From positions 79,118-143,117 of the forward strand of contig JAPFDT010000043.1 in the NCBI GenBank assembly GCA_026169815.1: DNA of 64,000 nucleotides. Reading direction: 5' to 3'. This document shows positions 19,865-29,267 of the stretch, piece by piece. Position 1 is the stretch's first letter. Each line of letters opens with the position of its first letter. Below the pieces are notes generated by a model, which saw only the letters and a program-made list of their open reading frames with translations, did not search any database and was not told the origin of the DNA. The DNA is from Pseudogracilibacillus sp. GTDB taxonomy: Bacteria; Bacillota; Bacilli; Bacillales; Amphibacillaceae. The position numbers and the translations under genes were made by a program.

Positions 19865-20935
19865 TTGGCTAATAAAATTTTATCTGTTACTAAAAAAATG
19901 AATGAACCGTTTGTTAAGTTCCTCTTGATAAAAGGTTGGAACTATAGGTTACAACAGAAAAAGAAAAGCGGATTTAAATTAAAATCACTTACAAAAGCTC
20001 AAAAGAGAGAAGTAAAAGAATACTGGAAACAATATGGGAAAAATGTAAATCCAGATTGGGCTGCCTACTTTTCTTATTGTAATGATTATTTTGATCCTCG
20101 TTATATACCAGAAAGTTTATATTATGGAGAAATTGCAAAAAGATTGCATGTGAATGGTATGGGTGGTTTACATCATAAAAATGTTCAAGAACAGATTTTT
20201 GATGCTAAGCAGCCCGAAACTATTGTTAGGAAAATAGACAATTTTATCTCTGACAAAAATCATCAACCTATATCCATAAATAAAGCTATACAACTATGTA
20301 AAGAAAAACAAGAAGTTATTATTAAACCTTCTACGGGTACGTATGGTGGAAGTGGTATTGTTTTTTGGTCCCCCATTGATGGAGAAGATAAATTAAAAGA
20401 GATATTGAAATCACTTGATCAGTTGATCGTTCAAGAAGTAGTAGAATCGCATCAATTTATGCAAAGTATAACTACTTCCACAATTAATACTTTAAGAGTT
20501 GTAACTTTAATAGTTGATGGACAACCAGTTTTGCTATCTACCTTATTAAGAATGGGTAAAGAAGGTAGTAGGATAGATGGTGTGTCTGAGGGAGGAATTA
20601 TAGCTGTTGTAAATAAAGACGGATATTTAGAAGAGACAGCCATACAGTTAGATCAAACTATCCGTAAAAGTCATGACAGTGGTTTTGTTTTCAAAGGACA
20701 AGCAATCCCTTCATATAAGGAATTGATAAATGATGCGTTTAGACAGCATAGTAGAATACCTTACTTTAAAATGGTTTCTTGGGATTATGCTATTGATAAA
20801 GAAGGCGATCCGGTATTAATAGAGGCGAATATTCCAACCGGACAAATTGACTTTCATCAAATTAATATAGGTCCTATATTTGGTAAATATACTGATAGGG
20901 TCTTGGATTATGTTTATAAAGGAAAAGAGCTTTAA
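19865..20935 (+). CDS. Sugar-transfer-associated ATP-grasp protein
   Basis: 356 aa. The ATP-grasp core is visible: VIIKPSTGTYGGSGI near residues 157-171, LIVQEVVESH near 190-199, and a C-terminal SWDYAIDKEGDPVLIEANIP metal-binding segment. Such proteins occur in capsule and teichoic acid loci and are thought to ligate an amino acid or carboxylate to the glycan. The exact reaction is unknown. The start is TTG at 19865 with GGAGG at 19853-19857. An upstream in-frame TTG at 19835 has worse spacing. It lies in the segment bracketed by the ugd tail repeats. Confidence 0.8.
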   Translation: MANKILSVTKKMNEPFVKFLLIKGWNYRLQQKKKSGFKLKSLTKAQKREVKEYWKQYGKNVNPDWAAYFSYCNDYFDPRYIPESLYYGEIAKRLHVNGMGGLHHKNVQEQIFDAKQPETIVRKIDNFISDKNHQPISINKAIQLCKEKQEVIIKPSTGTYGGSGIVFWSPIDGEDKLKEILKSLDQLIVQEVVESHQFMQSITTSTINTLRVVTLIVDGQPVLLSTLLRMGKEGSRIDGVSEGGIIAVVNKDGYLEETAIQLDQTIRKSHDSGFVFKGQAIPSYKELINDAFRQHSRIPYFKMVSWDYAIDKEGDPVLIEANIPTGQIDFHQINIGPIFGKYTDRVLDYVYKGKEL

Positions 20936-21189
20936 GTATAATATGCAGTTAATATAATTCATTAAAATAAACAACAGACAATGAGTATATGATGATCTCA
21001 TACAAGATGATATAGAATCGATACTTCATTATTTGTATAATATTTTGATACTATTAAATAAAATGTAACATCATTGTGATTAATTGTTTATGATATTTAT
21101 TCTAAGAAATATATGGAAAAAATTTACAAGAGACTTATTTCATCGAGATAAAGTTAAATTAAATATATGAAGTAGTAGGGGATTAACTT

Positions 21190-22653
21190 ATGAAGCAAAG
21201 AGAAACACTAAATAAAACATTAAAACCTCATTGGGTATGGGCAATAGCTCTTGGTTCGGCTATCGGGTGGGGTGCATTTATCCAACCAATTAACTGGATG
21301 GAATCTGCTGGACCATTAGGGGTTATTATCGGCTTTTCCATAGGTGCTTTACTAATGATGTTAATTGCAGTTAGTTATGGCTTTTTAATACGTAGTTTTC
21401 CAGTTTCAGGTGGGGAATTTGCCTATGCATTTATAAGTTTAGGAAGAACCCATGCTTTTATTAGTGGATGGTTCTTAACTTTGGGTTATATTTGCATTGT
21501 TGCACTGAATGCATCAGCCTTAGCTTTAATGTTTAAATATGTGTTTCCATTTGTCATTGAACAATTTCATTTATATTCAATTGCTGGATGGGATGTCTAT
21601 GGAGCTGAAATACTTATAGCATCTATAGGATTAATTATATTTGGATATTTGAATGTAAAAGGTACAGGTATCTCAGGACAAATACAGTTTATTTTTGCAT
21701 TAATTATGGTTATTAGTGTTGTTGTATTAACAATATTTGTTGGATCCCAACCTACCGCTGGTTTGGAAAATATGCAACCTTATTACCCAACTAATACAAC
21801 AGCATTTGCAGCAATTATATCAATAGTAGCTATAGCTCCATGGGCTTATGTTGGATTTGATGCTGTACCACAAGCAGCAGAAGAATTTGACTTTCCAGCA
21901 CGTAAAGCATTTTCTTTAATTATCTTTGCATTAATTGCTGCAGCTGCGATATACAGTTTAATGATTATTGCTACTTCAATGGCTAGTCCATGGGAAGAGG
22001 TTGCGGCTGCGAATCATTTATGGGGTACAGGATTCATAGTTGAAAAACTATTAGGTTCTTGGGGGTTAACAATTTTAGTTGTTGCTTTATCAATGGGAAT
22101 TTTCACAGGGTTGAATGGTTTTATTATGGCGAGTAGCAGATTATTATTTGCGATGTCTCGTGCAAAAATATTACCAAACTCATTTGGAAAGTTACATCCA
22201 AAATATAAAACTCCACATGTAGCAGTTATTTTCACCGTAATTATTGCAGGAATCGCTCCTTGGTTTGGACGAGAAGTATTATCATGGGTTGTAGATATGT
22301 CTTCCATAGGTGTTTCTATTGCTTATTTTTATACATGCTATACTTCATTTTATTTATTTAAATGGTCTGAAAAACACATAATAGATTCAAGGATTCAAAT
22401 AGTGTCACCACTTAAAAAGCTAATTTCATTAATAGGAATATTTGCTAGTACTATTTTCATTTTATTATTATTAATACCTACATCACCTGCATTTATGGGT
22501 TCAGAATCAATCATAGCGTTAGTAACTTGGATTGTATTAGGTATCATATTCTATGTATATAAAAGAAAAGAATATAAATCTATTCCAGAAGAAGAATTAA
22601 ATTATCTAATTTTAGGCGAACATGGAAAAGTTATAACACAAAAAGACACTTAA
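21190..22653 (+). CDS. APC-superfamily amino acid permease
   Basis: 487 aa with about 12 hydrophobic helices. Helix 1 carries GSAIGWGAFIQP, the broken-helix glycine motif of APC amino-acid/polyamine transporters. FPVSGGEFAYAF and the amphipathic EEFDFPARKAF loop are also family marks. It stands alone after a 254-bp gap, with GGGG before ATG. Its last codons form the left arm of a 21-bp terminator stem. The location, inside the repeat-bracketed insert behind the capsule genes, might mean it supplies an amino acid for glycan decoration (inference). Confidence 0.88.
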   Translation: MKQRETLNKTLKPHWVWAIALGSAIGWGAFIQPINWMESAGPLGVIIGFSIGALLMMLIAVSYGFLIRSFPVSGGEFAYAFISLGRTHAFISGWFLTLGYICIVALNASALALMFKYVFPFVIEQFHLYSIAGWDVYGAEILIASIGLIIFGYLNVKGTGISGQIQFIFALIMVISVVVLTIFVGSQPTAGLENMQPYYPTNTTAFAAIISIVAIAPWAYVGFDAVPQAAEEFDFPARKAFSLIIFALIAAAAIYSLMIIATSMASPWEEVAAANHLWGTGFIVEKLLGSWGLTILVVALSMGIFTGLNGFIMASSRLLFAMSRAKILPNSFGKLHPKYKTPHVAVIFTVIIAGIAPWFGREVLSWVVDMSSIGVSIAYFYTCYTSFYLFKWSEKHIIDSRIQIVSPLKKLISLIGIFASTIFILLLLIPTSPAFMGSESIIALVTWIVLGIIFYVYKRKEYKSIPEEELNYLILGEHGKVITQKDT

Positions 22654-22684
22654 AAATAATTGTAATTATTTTTAAGTGTCTTTT
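22641..22684 (+). terminator. Terminator overlapping the permease stop codon
   Basis: Perfect 21-bp stem: 22641-22661 pairs with 22664-22684 around a two-base centre, ending in TTTT. The TAA stop at 22651-22653 lies within the left arm. The structure abuts the start of the second ugd tail copy at 22687. Confidence 0.85.
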
Positions 22685-22686
22685 CT

Positions 22687-22973
22687 TAATCCTGAAACAG
22701 TCGGTATTTATCGTCTAACAATGAAGACAGATTCTGATAACTTCAGACAGTCTGCTATTCAAGATGTGATTGAACGTCTAAAAGCAGCAGACATTAACGT
22801 GGTTATCTATGAACCTGTATTAGAAGAAGATGAATTCGATGGTTTACGAGTTGTGAAAGATTTTGCTGAGTTCAAACAAGAAAGTGATGTTATCGTTGCA
22901 AATCGTTTAAATCCAGATTTAGAAGATGTACGTGAGAAAGTGTATACGAGAGATTTGTTTAGTAGAGATTAAT
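22687..22973 (+). pseudogene. ugd 3'-end duplicate (promoterless 95-codon remnant)
   Basis: Copy 2 of the ugd tail. It stays in frame through to the stop codon at 22970-22972 but lacks the NAD-binding and catalytic parts and sits directly behind a terminator, so no useful product is expected. It differs from copy 1 mostly at silent sites, with changes equivalent to V-to-I and V-to-E. It keeps a terminator right after the stop, which copy 1 lacks. Copy 2 may therefore be the original end of the capsule operon. Confidence 0.92.
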
Positions 22974-22991
22974 TTTTAATGATATGAATGC

Positions 22992-23021
22992 AACACCCGG
23001 CTCTGAAGAACCGGGTGTTTT
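22992..23021 (+). terminator. Terminator behind ugd tail copy 2
   Basis: AACACCCGG at 22992-23000 pairs with CCGGGTGTT at 23011-23019, with a 10-base loop and TTTT at the end. It is probably the ancestral capsule-operon terminator. Confidence 0.85.
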
Positions 23022-23205
23022 CAGTACGTAAAAAGTTTTTAAATTAATTAAGTAGAAGTTTATTAATCATAAAAGGGTAATTATACAAACAAATAAGTAT
23101 TATATGCAGTATAGAATATATCTGTAACTGCTAAACTAGAGTTAACAGATTTTGCTTGATAGAATTGAATACTTTTATAAAATCCGTAATTTTAATTTAA
23201 ATAAA

Positions 23206-23226
23206 AAGAGGACTTAACTATCCTCT
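23206..23226 (-). terminator. Terminator of the 74-aa gene
   Basis: AAAGAGGA and TCCTCTTT form an 8-bp stem across the stop codon. On the minus strand it runs into a T-rich tract. It supports 23214-23438 being a real transcribed gene. Confidence 0.6.
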
Positions 23227-23438
23227 TTAATTTTTTGCAGCAATATCTTATAATCAGTAATAATATAATTTAAATCTGCATTAAACATAAACATTTGTAG
23301 GGTTATTTGTTCGTTTTTTGAATTTGTGATTGTTATGTCTCCAAATTCAGTGATTTCCTCTTGATGTTGAAATTGTTCTGTTAGATCCTCTTTTAGAAAG
23401 TTGTTGATATCATCAATAATTTCTTCTCTGGTTTTCAT
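23214..23438 (-). CDS. Small hypothetical protein
   Basis: 74 aa, not recognised. It is predicted soluble, acidic and Glu/Gln-rich, starting MKTREEIIDDINNFLKED. There is no signal peptide or membrane segment. It looks real: AAAGGAGA lies six bases before the ATG on the minus strand, and a terminator hairpin overlaps the stop. It lies alone between ugd tail copies 2 and 3, transcribed against the capsule operon, and could be cargo of the inserted segment. Function unknown. Confidence 0.65.
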   Translation of the reverse strand: MKTREEIIDDINNFLKEDLTEQFQHQEEITEFGDITITNSKNEQITLQMFMFNADLNYIITDYKILLQKIKEDS

Positions 23439-23916
23439 TCATATTCTCCTTTTAAGCTGCAACATTGTGTATTTTTATATTGCCATAAACACCTTTTAAC
23501 AATATTATAGATCATTAAGCATCATATTGTTATATTAAGCATGAGGGAAAAAAGAATTAAACCCATTGTGAGTATAATGAGTCAACCTTATTCAATATCC
23601 CTTTATTTTTAATGGTGTAATGGATGACTAAGTGATAATATTGTACATCCAATGCATCCGCGGTTACCTTCATTTATTGGTTAAAAGCTATCTACTAAGG
23701 TCATTGCTTTTAATGGGGTGGGTATGTTCTGACTGGATTCATGAATATTGCATAAACAAGTTTTGTCATAATTGATGTGAGGTTATATATAACTATAGTT
23801 TTCCTCTACTCCTAATAATTGCTTAGTTCTAGTTTACTATATAAATCAAAGTTAGTAAAAAGTGTTTATTTGAAAGGGGCAAAATCCGTTACTTGTATTT
23901 TAGCAGTTAAGGAAGT

Positions 23917-24000
23917 TATCGTTGCAAGCTGCTTATTAGAAGATTTACATGATGCACGTGAGGTAGAAAGTATACGAGAGATTTGTTTAATAGGGGTTAA
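23917..24000 (+). pseudogene. Decayed third copy of the ugd 3' end
   Basis: GTTATCGTTGCAA and TATACGAGAGATTTGTTTA are shared exactly with the ugd end, and the part between is diverged with small indels. In one frame the relic reads VIVASCLLEDLHDARE, against [16 protein letters not shown] in ugd, before the frame breaks. A stop-like TTAAT and a terminator hairpin follow, as after copy 2. It is an older duplication than copy 2. Confidence 0.75.
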
Positions 24001-24020
24001 TCAATAATTATCTGTAATGT

Positions 24021-24048
24021 AAAGCCCGACTGAGAAAAGCCGGGCTTT
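24021..24048 (+). terminator. Hairpin terminator behind the ugd relic
   Basis: AAAGCCCG at 24021-24028 pairs with CGGGCTTT at 24041-24048, followed by TATATT. The T-tract is weak. Its position relative to the ugd relic mirrors the terminator after copy 2. Confidence 0.6.
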
Positions 24049-24174
24049 ATATTAAATGAATAAAATAAACTCAATAATTATATTGTAAATTTATATGAAG
24101 CAGAATTTGATACCTCTAGTTTAGTAGTTACAGCTGCTTATTGTGTTTTGCAAGATAAAAGATGAACCTTAACA

Positions 24175-24798
24175 TCAATTTACTTTAGAAACACTAAAAA
24201 TTACTCCACTTGATTCGTCATATTTTAAATGATAACGAATTAAGTTTTCTTCTACAGTTAATTCATTTCCGGTAAATTCATAGTCTTCATCAAATAATCG
24301 TAGTTTTGTTAGAATTTCTCCTATTTCAGCTTTTTCTAAGTTAGGATTTGTTATTTCAATTAGTATCCCCATAATATGGATAATATCTGTACCTGAACCT
24401 TGGCCAATCATAATGATTTCCTGAACTCTCTCATTGTTATCAATATTTTCCAAAAGGATTATATCATTACTTAATTCAGATGTTATTAAATGCTTTTCTT
24501 CTTCTATTACTTGCATACTATAGGATAGATCTTGTTCGCTCACTTTCTCAGTAAAAGCCTCTACCACATCATCATGATTATAAAAAAGTGGAACAGTTGT
24601 ATTCACTATTATTATAATAGGTGTTATAAAATAAATGCTCGCTAGTACTGTTAATATAATTTTTTTAACTTTACTAAACTTATTTTGCTTCCATAGTAAG
24701 ATTAATCCAACTGGTGGAAATATGAATAGAAATAACCACATAAGCCAAGATTTTTGATGAAATGGTTTTCGAGTGCTGACATCTTTCTCCACTTTCAT
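24175..24798 (-). CDS. Hypothetical membrane protein with extracytoplasmic domain
   Basis: 207 aa, family not recognised. Two hydrophobic segments (about residues 18-36 and 46-70) lie near the N-terminus. The remaining 130 residues are polar and rich in Glu and Ile, probably outside the cell. The sequence FIFPPVGLILLWKQNKFSKVKK resembles the short membrane anchors of Bacillus proteins with PPVGLIL-type helices. It starts one base after the stop of the YHYH gene, so the two are almost certainly translated together and may form a surface pair. Confidence 0.7.
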   Translation of the reverse strand: MKVEKDVSTRKPFHQKSWLMWLFLFIFPPVGLILLWKQNKFSKVKKIILTVLASIYFITPIIIIVNTTVPLFYNHDDVVEAFTEKVSEQDLSYSMQVIEEEKHLITSELSNDIILLENIDNNERVQEIIMIGQGSGTDIIHIMGILIEITNPNLEKAEIGEILTKLRLFDEDYEFTGNELTVEENLIRYHLKYDESSGVIFSVSKVN

Positions 24799-24799
24799 T

Positions 24800-25951
24800 T
24801 TATTGTCCTCCAGTTGCTAATTCATTTATATCAATGTCAAAAATAAATTGAACTTTTTCTTGTTCATTTTGCACAATATAAGATTTAATATTATTAACGA
24901 CATCAGAATAGTTCTGTGTATCTTCATTGCCATCTAGTAGATGATTGAAAAGAGAATCTTGATTAAAATCAATAGTTTCAAGTTCATATGTATCTTGGAT
25001 GATTTGCAAGTTTTCTATTTGTTGAATTGTCGCTTGATAATCTTCTTCTAACTCTGAAGATTTAACATGTTTCTTTAAAAGTGTATAAAGATTAGTTGAT
25101 TTTTCGAATTCGTTTTTTGAGTAAGCTGATTTTGCCTCGTCCAATATATCGTCCATAATAATATCGAACATACTGGAAATATCATCGATTTCTTTTAAGT
25201 CTCTAGCTTCGTTTATAAATGAAAGGGCTTCTTCATATTCCTTATCATCTTTAGCAGTTTCTGCCTTTGATAATAGTAGTGAAATTTGTTCAAGTAAGAT
25301 GACATTTTCTAATAATTTTTCCGATTTTTCTATTATTTGTGTATTAGAGTGTGGGAAATCTATAATAAATTCTAAAAGTTCCTTTGCTTTTTCATACTCC
25401 TCTTTGTCTAGATGAGCTTTAGCCAACTTATAGATTGAGGTTAATGAGTTTTGCATAAGTTTATCAGTCTTATTGTCATCTCGATCTAGATCATATATTT
25501 TATCGAGTTCTTTAAGCGCCTTTTTAAACTTTTCGTTTTCAAAGTAATCAACAGCATTTTGATAATGTTCATCTGCTTGTACCTGTTTTTTATCTATTTT
25601 TGGTTTAGGTTTAGCTTTAGGTTTTTCTGTAGTGGATTTGTTGTCGGTTGATTCTGATGTTGAATTAGAGCTGTTATTGGAACTTGAATTAGATTTCGAT
25701 CCTGAATCTGGGTTGGAATTGGAACCGGAATTAGAATCAGAGTTTGAGTTAGAATCTGAATTAGACTTCGAGCTGTCACCATCGTTATGATAATGGTATT
25801 CCCCATATTCTAATCCCCATTTTTCACAATTAGTGTAGCATGTATGACCACCATTGCTATCTGTTCTCCCAGGATGCGCATTTGTGATAGAAGGTAACAA
25901 TAATGCTAAACAACATAACATACTCAAGGATAAATAAAAGACTTTTCTCAT
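24800..25951 (-). CDS. YHYH-domain secreted protein with Ser/Asn linker and helical repeat region
   Basis: 383 aa. A signal peptide (residues 1-25, cut before HPG) is followed by HPGRTDSNGGHTC...CEKWGLEYGEYHYHN, the YHYH motif of small Bacillota exported proteins; its His and Cys residues could bind metal. Residues about 60-105 are a low-complexity S/N/D linker. Residues 125-350 are charged helices with TPR-like spacing (AVDYFENEKFKKALKELDKI, KAHLDKEEYEKAKELLEFI). The function of YHYH proteins is unknown. AAAGGAGATTC precedes the ATG. It is the first gene of a two-gene unit with the membrane protein downstream. Confidence 0.75.
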   Translation of the reverse strand: MRKVFYLSLSMLCCLALLLPSITNAHPGRTDSNGGHTCYTNCEKWGLEYGEYHYHNDGDSSKSNSDSNSNSDSNSGSNSNPDSGSKSNSSSNNSSNSTSESTDNKSTTEKPKAKPKPKIDKKQVQADEHYQNAVDYFENEKFKKALKELDKIYDLDRDDNKTDKLMQNSLTSIYKLAKAHLDKEEYEKAKELLEFIIDFPHSNTQIIEKSEKLLENVILLEQISLLLSKAETAKDDKEYEEALSFINEARDLKEIDDISSMFDIIMDDILDEAKSAYSKNEFEKSTNLYTLLKKHVKSSELEEDYQATIQQIENLQIIQDTYELETIDFNQDSLFNHLLDGNEDTQNYSDVVNNIKSYIVQNEQEKVQFIFDIDINELATGGQ

Positions 25952-26573
25952 GTTGAATCTCCTTTAATTTTTAATATGTCACAAAAGTATTTACCCAAAA
26001 TTTGATTTCTTTTCCATTATAGCAATAAAATCCAATAATTGGATATTTAGGAATGATAGGTAATACTATAGAGGTTTAAAGACATATATGTGTGTTGTAT
26101 AGCCTTTTATTGTATATGATTATTAACGTATGATAGAGAATATCGGTATGCACTATGCATTTTATGGGCGATATAATAAGAGGTGGAATATGGATGAAGT
26201 GTTAAGTGGTATAGTTGAATTAGTTTGGGGGGAATTCATGGGTGATGATAATTGTATTTCGTAAGTGAAAAGTGAAACACTTTGCAATTAAATATTAAAC
26301 CATTTATGCTTTAAAATGTAATTTGTGTGTTAAGTAATTTGTAAATGTAGTAATTACAAGCATCTAATGTGAAACATCAAATTGAGAAGCTGATTTAATC
26401 GCGATAGGGTGAGGAGATTAGGCTAATGACAAATTATAAAACGTCTCTGAAATAAGCAAACTTATCAGTTTAAGATGATAGCTTTTATTATAAAAGTGAT
26501 TGATGCTTTTATAGCAGTTAATAGAGAATAAAAAATAGACCTAACAATAGGTCTATTAATATACAAGATATAG
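25952..26573. other. 622-bp intergenic region
   Basis: AT-rich, with no recognisable gene. A 24-codon open frame at 26190-26264 starts behind AGAGGTGG but resembles nothing known. The left end should contain the promoter of the YHYH gene; the right end holds a terminator. Confidence 0.5.
26534..26557 (-). terminator. Terminator of the 859-aa gene
   Basis: AATAGACCTA at 26534-26543 pairs with TAGGTCTATT at 26548-26557. On the minus strand the stem is followed by TTTTTTATTC. It lies just downstream of the stop of the 859-aa gene. Confidence 0.8.
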
Positions 26574-29153
26574 TTATAATAGTTCTCTAGTTAAACGATC
26601 TGTATCTAAGCTAGCAGTATCTTGCCATCGTCTGCTTAAAACATCTGAGATAAGTACATCAATATCACTATTTGTTACGATATTAGTATCATTTACTAAA
26701 ATTTTATACAAGCGCTCGTAAAAATAAGTTTTTTTGTACTCTATTTCTTCAAAGTGTTCTCGATATTTAGCGTGAAGATGCATTAATGTGTCTGTAGTAA
26801 GTAAAATTGGTTTTGAATTTGTATCTTCAACAACATACTTTTCAAAATGTTCTTTTATATATTCTTTTTGCGTTTCTTTGAAGCAATTACTTATGAATAT
26901 ATGACCCGTTAGTTCATTTAAATGAGTGAAATTGGTTAATTCATCTGATTCATTTAAATCATTTACATAATCAGCAGCCTTTCGTTGTTCACTTTTGTTT
27001 AAGTTATGCCCTTCATCTTTTCGGGTTAGTTTAAAATCAAAAGAGAAAGCGTAAGACTCTTTACTCCTTCTTTGTTTTTGAAATGATATTGAAAATACAC
27101 CTTCAGGGACGGCTTGTCCGCTTTTTTCTTTCCCCCACTTTACAGCATTCATAAACAAGTCTTTTATTAACGTGAAACCATCATCTTCTAAATCACTAGA
27201 ACTATATTCATCTGGTTTTATTTGTGATGGCATCTTTTGGATAACTTGCATGGATTGATAAGCTTTACTAGCAGCTGTAGCGATTGTAGTTTTAGTTCGT
27301 AAAGCTAAGTCATGATATATATTTTCGATAAAGTTAGCCATCTGATCATCTTCTTGTACATATAACTTGCCAAATGTCATTGCTTCAATACAATTTTCTG
27401 TATATTCTTCGATTAAATCCTCTCGTTGTCCAGCGAATATTATAACAATGGGATCCATCATTTTCGTTAATTTCTTTAATAGACCCTTTTTAATAGTTTT
27501 ATTCACAATAAAGAACTGTAAAACTTGATTTTTATCATTATTACTTATTTTTATTATTTGTAAAGGAGTTTTATCATAAGTTAGTTGCGAGTTAGCATTC
27601 ATTTTCCAATTATTATTTGAACACCATTTATTAAGTTTATCTATTACGTACTTTTGTATGTTCTTCATATTTATCTCAGTTGATTCTACAGTATCGAATG
27701 TAAGTTCTTCAGCACATATAGGGCATGGTAAATCTTCATGTATCGTATCATGTTCTGTTTCTTGATAAAGACAAGTTACATCAGAGCAATCTGCGTATAT
27801 AATAGATTGCTTCTCGAGTATATTATCTTCTAGTAATTTATCATACATAGTTTGAATATGAGATTCTTGTTCAAGTGTATTACAGTACCCTAATACATAA
27901 TCAACTATGTCTATTTCTCCTGCTTTAAATTGTTGATTACTAATTTCCTGAAATAAAGGAATGCCAAACTTGTCCTTAAATTTCTCTTTGATTGCTTGTA
28001 AAATTTTATCATTCATGCGGGCATCGTTCATTGTGAAAATAATATTTCCATTATCTTTAATACGGGAGTATATCGTTCTTCTAACATCCATTGATTTAAA
28101 TGATATAGATTTTAAATCTTTAAGACTATTTATATCGATTGTTCCTTTATCATGGGCATCTGCAATGGTTGGCCATATACTTTTGTTTATGGTTTGCATT
28201 GCAATTTCAGGTGAATTTGTAAGTGGACTTGAACGAAAGACAACTTTATCAACAAGGAAATCATTAATAACTGTACCTGTTGCAGTATCTTCACCTAGCA
28301 TGGCATTCATTACTTTTGATTTTTCGTATTGTTTAAAGACATCATTTGAAAGTGTAACTAAAGTACAGTCGCAATTTTTTTCTATGAACTCTTTAATAGC
28401 TGCATATTCAGAATTAGCCTTTGCTTTTATTTCAAGACTACTATGTGCAGTATCGATTGCAAAGAGTCGCACATCAACTTGTTTATTTCGTACAGCATCG
28501 TCAAAATCTGGAATAGAAGTGTCGTTAATTTCTTTATACAACAACCCAATACATAGAGTGTCTTGTATAATTGAATATGAAAATAGTTTATAGTTATTGT
28601 CGTGTGTAGAATGTCTCTTTAATAGTTTACCGAGATTTTCTGTATATTGTTTTTCTGTGAGCAATGATTTTACTTTATCTATTCCAATAGATTGATCAAA
28701 ATGATACATTTGACCGGAAGCACGTGATAACCAATAGTGATAGGTTAAGATAGAAGACAAATTATTCGGGTCTTTATTGAATATCTCCAGCAATTGAGCA
28801 GAAGCGTTTTCATATTGCCCATCTGTTATATTACGATTATAAAAGTTCATAATCGTCATTTTCTTCCTTTTTTGAAAGTCATTTAAAAGTAAAAGCATTA
28901 AACGTTCAGCTTCGGAAACTTCTAATAATTTATTTGTTAAATCTATAGCTTGAGCTCCCTCTACGGGAGTAACATCTAATTGTATAGTTAATTCTTCAAG
29001 TTCCTTTAAAGACATAGTACGTAAAAAACGTCTTAGGTAACTTATTTGTTTCGTTTCTTCTAATTCATTTATTGCATTATAACTTACCCCTAAATTTCTC
29101 CAGTAAGTTTCAGAGTATATCTGTTGTTGATAAGTTACATCTTGTGTATGCAT
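26574..29153 (-). CDS. Large unrecognised protein; zinc-like C4 motif and PD-(D/E)XK-like C-terminus
   Basis: 859 aa, family not recognised. Visible features are: a helical N-terminal third; a candidate metal site with C-x4-C (CSDVTC, near residue 455) and C-x2-C (CPIC, near 476); and a C-terminal segment reading PEG at 683-685, then FDFK with D706 and K708. A Lys/Gln-rich helix and the strand GHIFISNCF follow. This is the order expected of a PD-(D/E)XK nuclease core with Glu in place of the first Asp, so a nuclease is my inference, not an identification. GAGGTGAAGCA precedes the ATG. It is divergent from the Gabija-like pair across 287 bp and may belong to the same defence locus. Confidence 0.72.
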   Translation of the reverse strand: MHTQDVTYQQQIYSETYWRNLGVSYNAINELEETKQISYLRRFLRTMSLKELEELTIQLDVTPVEGAQAIDLTNKLLEVSEAERLMLLLLNDFQKRKKMTIMNFYNRNITDGQYENASAQLLEIFNKDPNNLSSILTYHYWLSRASGQMYHFDQSIGIDKVKSLLTEKQYTENLGKLLKRHSTHDNNYKLFSYSIIQDTLCIGLLYKEINDTSIPDFDDAVRNKQVDVRLFAIDTAHSSLEIKAKANSEYAAIKEFIEKNCDCTLVTLSNDVFKQYEKSKVMNAMLGEDTATGTVINDFLVDKVVFRSSPLTNSPEIAMQTINKSIWPTIADAHDKGTIDINSLKDLKSISFKSMDVRRTIYSRIKDNGNIIFTMNDARMNDKILQAIKEKFKDKFGIPLFQEISNQQFKAGEIDIVDYVLGYCNTLEQESHIQTMYDKLLEDNILEKQSIIYADCSDVTCLYQETEHDTIHEDLPCPICAEELTFDTVESTEINMKNIQKYVIDKLNKWCSNNNWKMNANSQLTYDKTPLQIIKISNNDKNQVLQFFIVNKTIKKGLLKKLTKMMDPIVIIFAGQREDLIEEYTENCIEAMTFGKLYVQEDDQMANFIENIYHDLALRTKTTIATAASKAYQSMQVIQKMPSQIKPDEYSSSDLEDDGFTLIKDLFMNAVKWGKEKSGQAVPEGVFSISFQKQRRSKESYAFSFDFKLTRKDEGHNLNKSEQRKAADYVNDLNESDELTNFTHLNELTGHIFISNCFKETQKEYIKEHFEKYVVEDTNSKPILLTTDTLMHLHAKYREHFEEIEYKKTYFYERLYKILVNDTNIVTNSDIDVLISDVLSRRWQDTASLDTDRLTRELL

Positions 29154-29255
29154 TGCTTCACCTCTATATTCATTAAGTTCGATATGGTTTTAATTATAAT
29201 TTCTTCTCATTTTAATGTTAGTAGATTACAGGTTATGTTAATTTTCTAATTAGTT

Positions 29256-29267
29256 CCATTATAATGG
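29256..29267. promoter_or_regulatory. Palindromic CCATTATAATGG, possible shared -10 of divergent promoters
   Basis: This perfect 12-bp palindrome contains TATAAT on both strands (29260-29265 on plus, 29258-29263 on minus). It sits between the 859-aa gene and gajA, so it could serve as a symmetric -10 for both. The -35 elements are weak on both sides. A repressor site is the alternative. Confidence 0.35.

Larger units (their letters stand above)
23439..24174. other. Long non-coding stretch with ugd relic
   Basis: 736 bp without an intact gene. Its right part holds a decayed third copy of the ugd tail and a terminator hairpin (listed separately). An open frame at 23819-24007 is only the reading-through of that relic. 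The left part (23500-23815) shows no recognisable gene. Confidence 0.7.

Noticed and set aside
22676-22972. 98-codon frame treated as a gene
   Set aside because: It starts inside a terminator stem and encodes only the last part of Ugd; called a duplicate remnant instead.
23819-24007. 62-codon open frame
   Set aside because: It is read-through of the decayed ugd tail and has no ribosome-binding site.
26190-26264. 24-codon frame behind AGAGGTGG
   Set aside because: Very short, spacing only three bases, no similarity recognised; could be chance.
27961-28593. 210-codon plus-strand frame inside the 859-aa gene
   Set aside because: No ribosome-binding site and shadow-like Ser/Ile/Phe composition; the minus-strand frame has a start site and a terminator.
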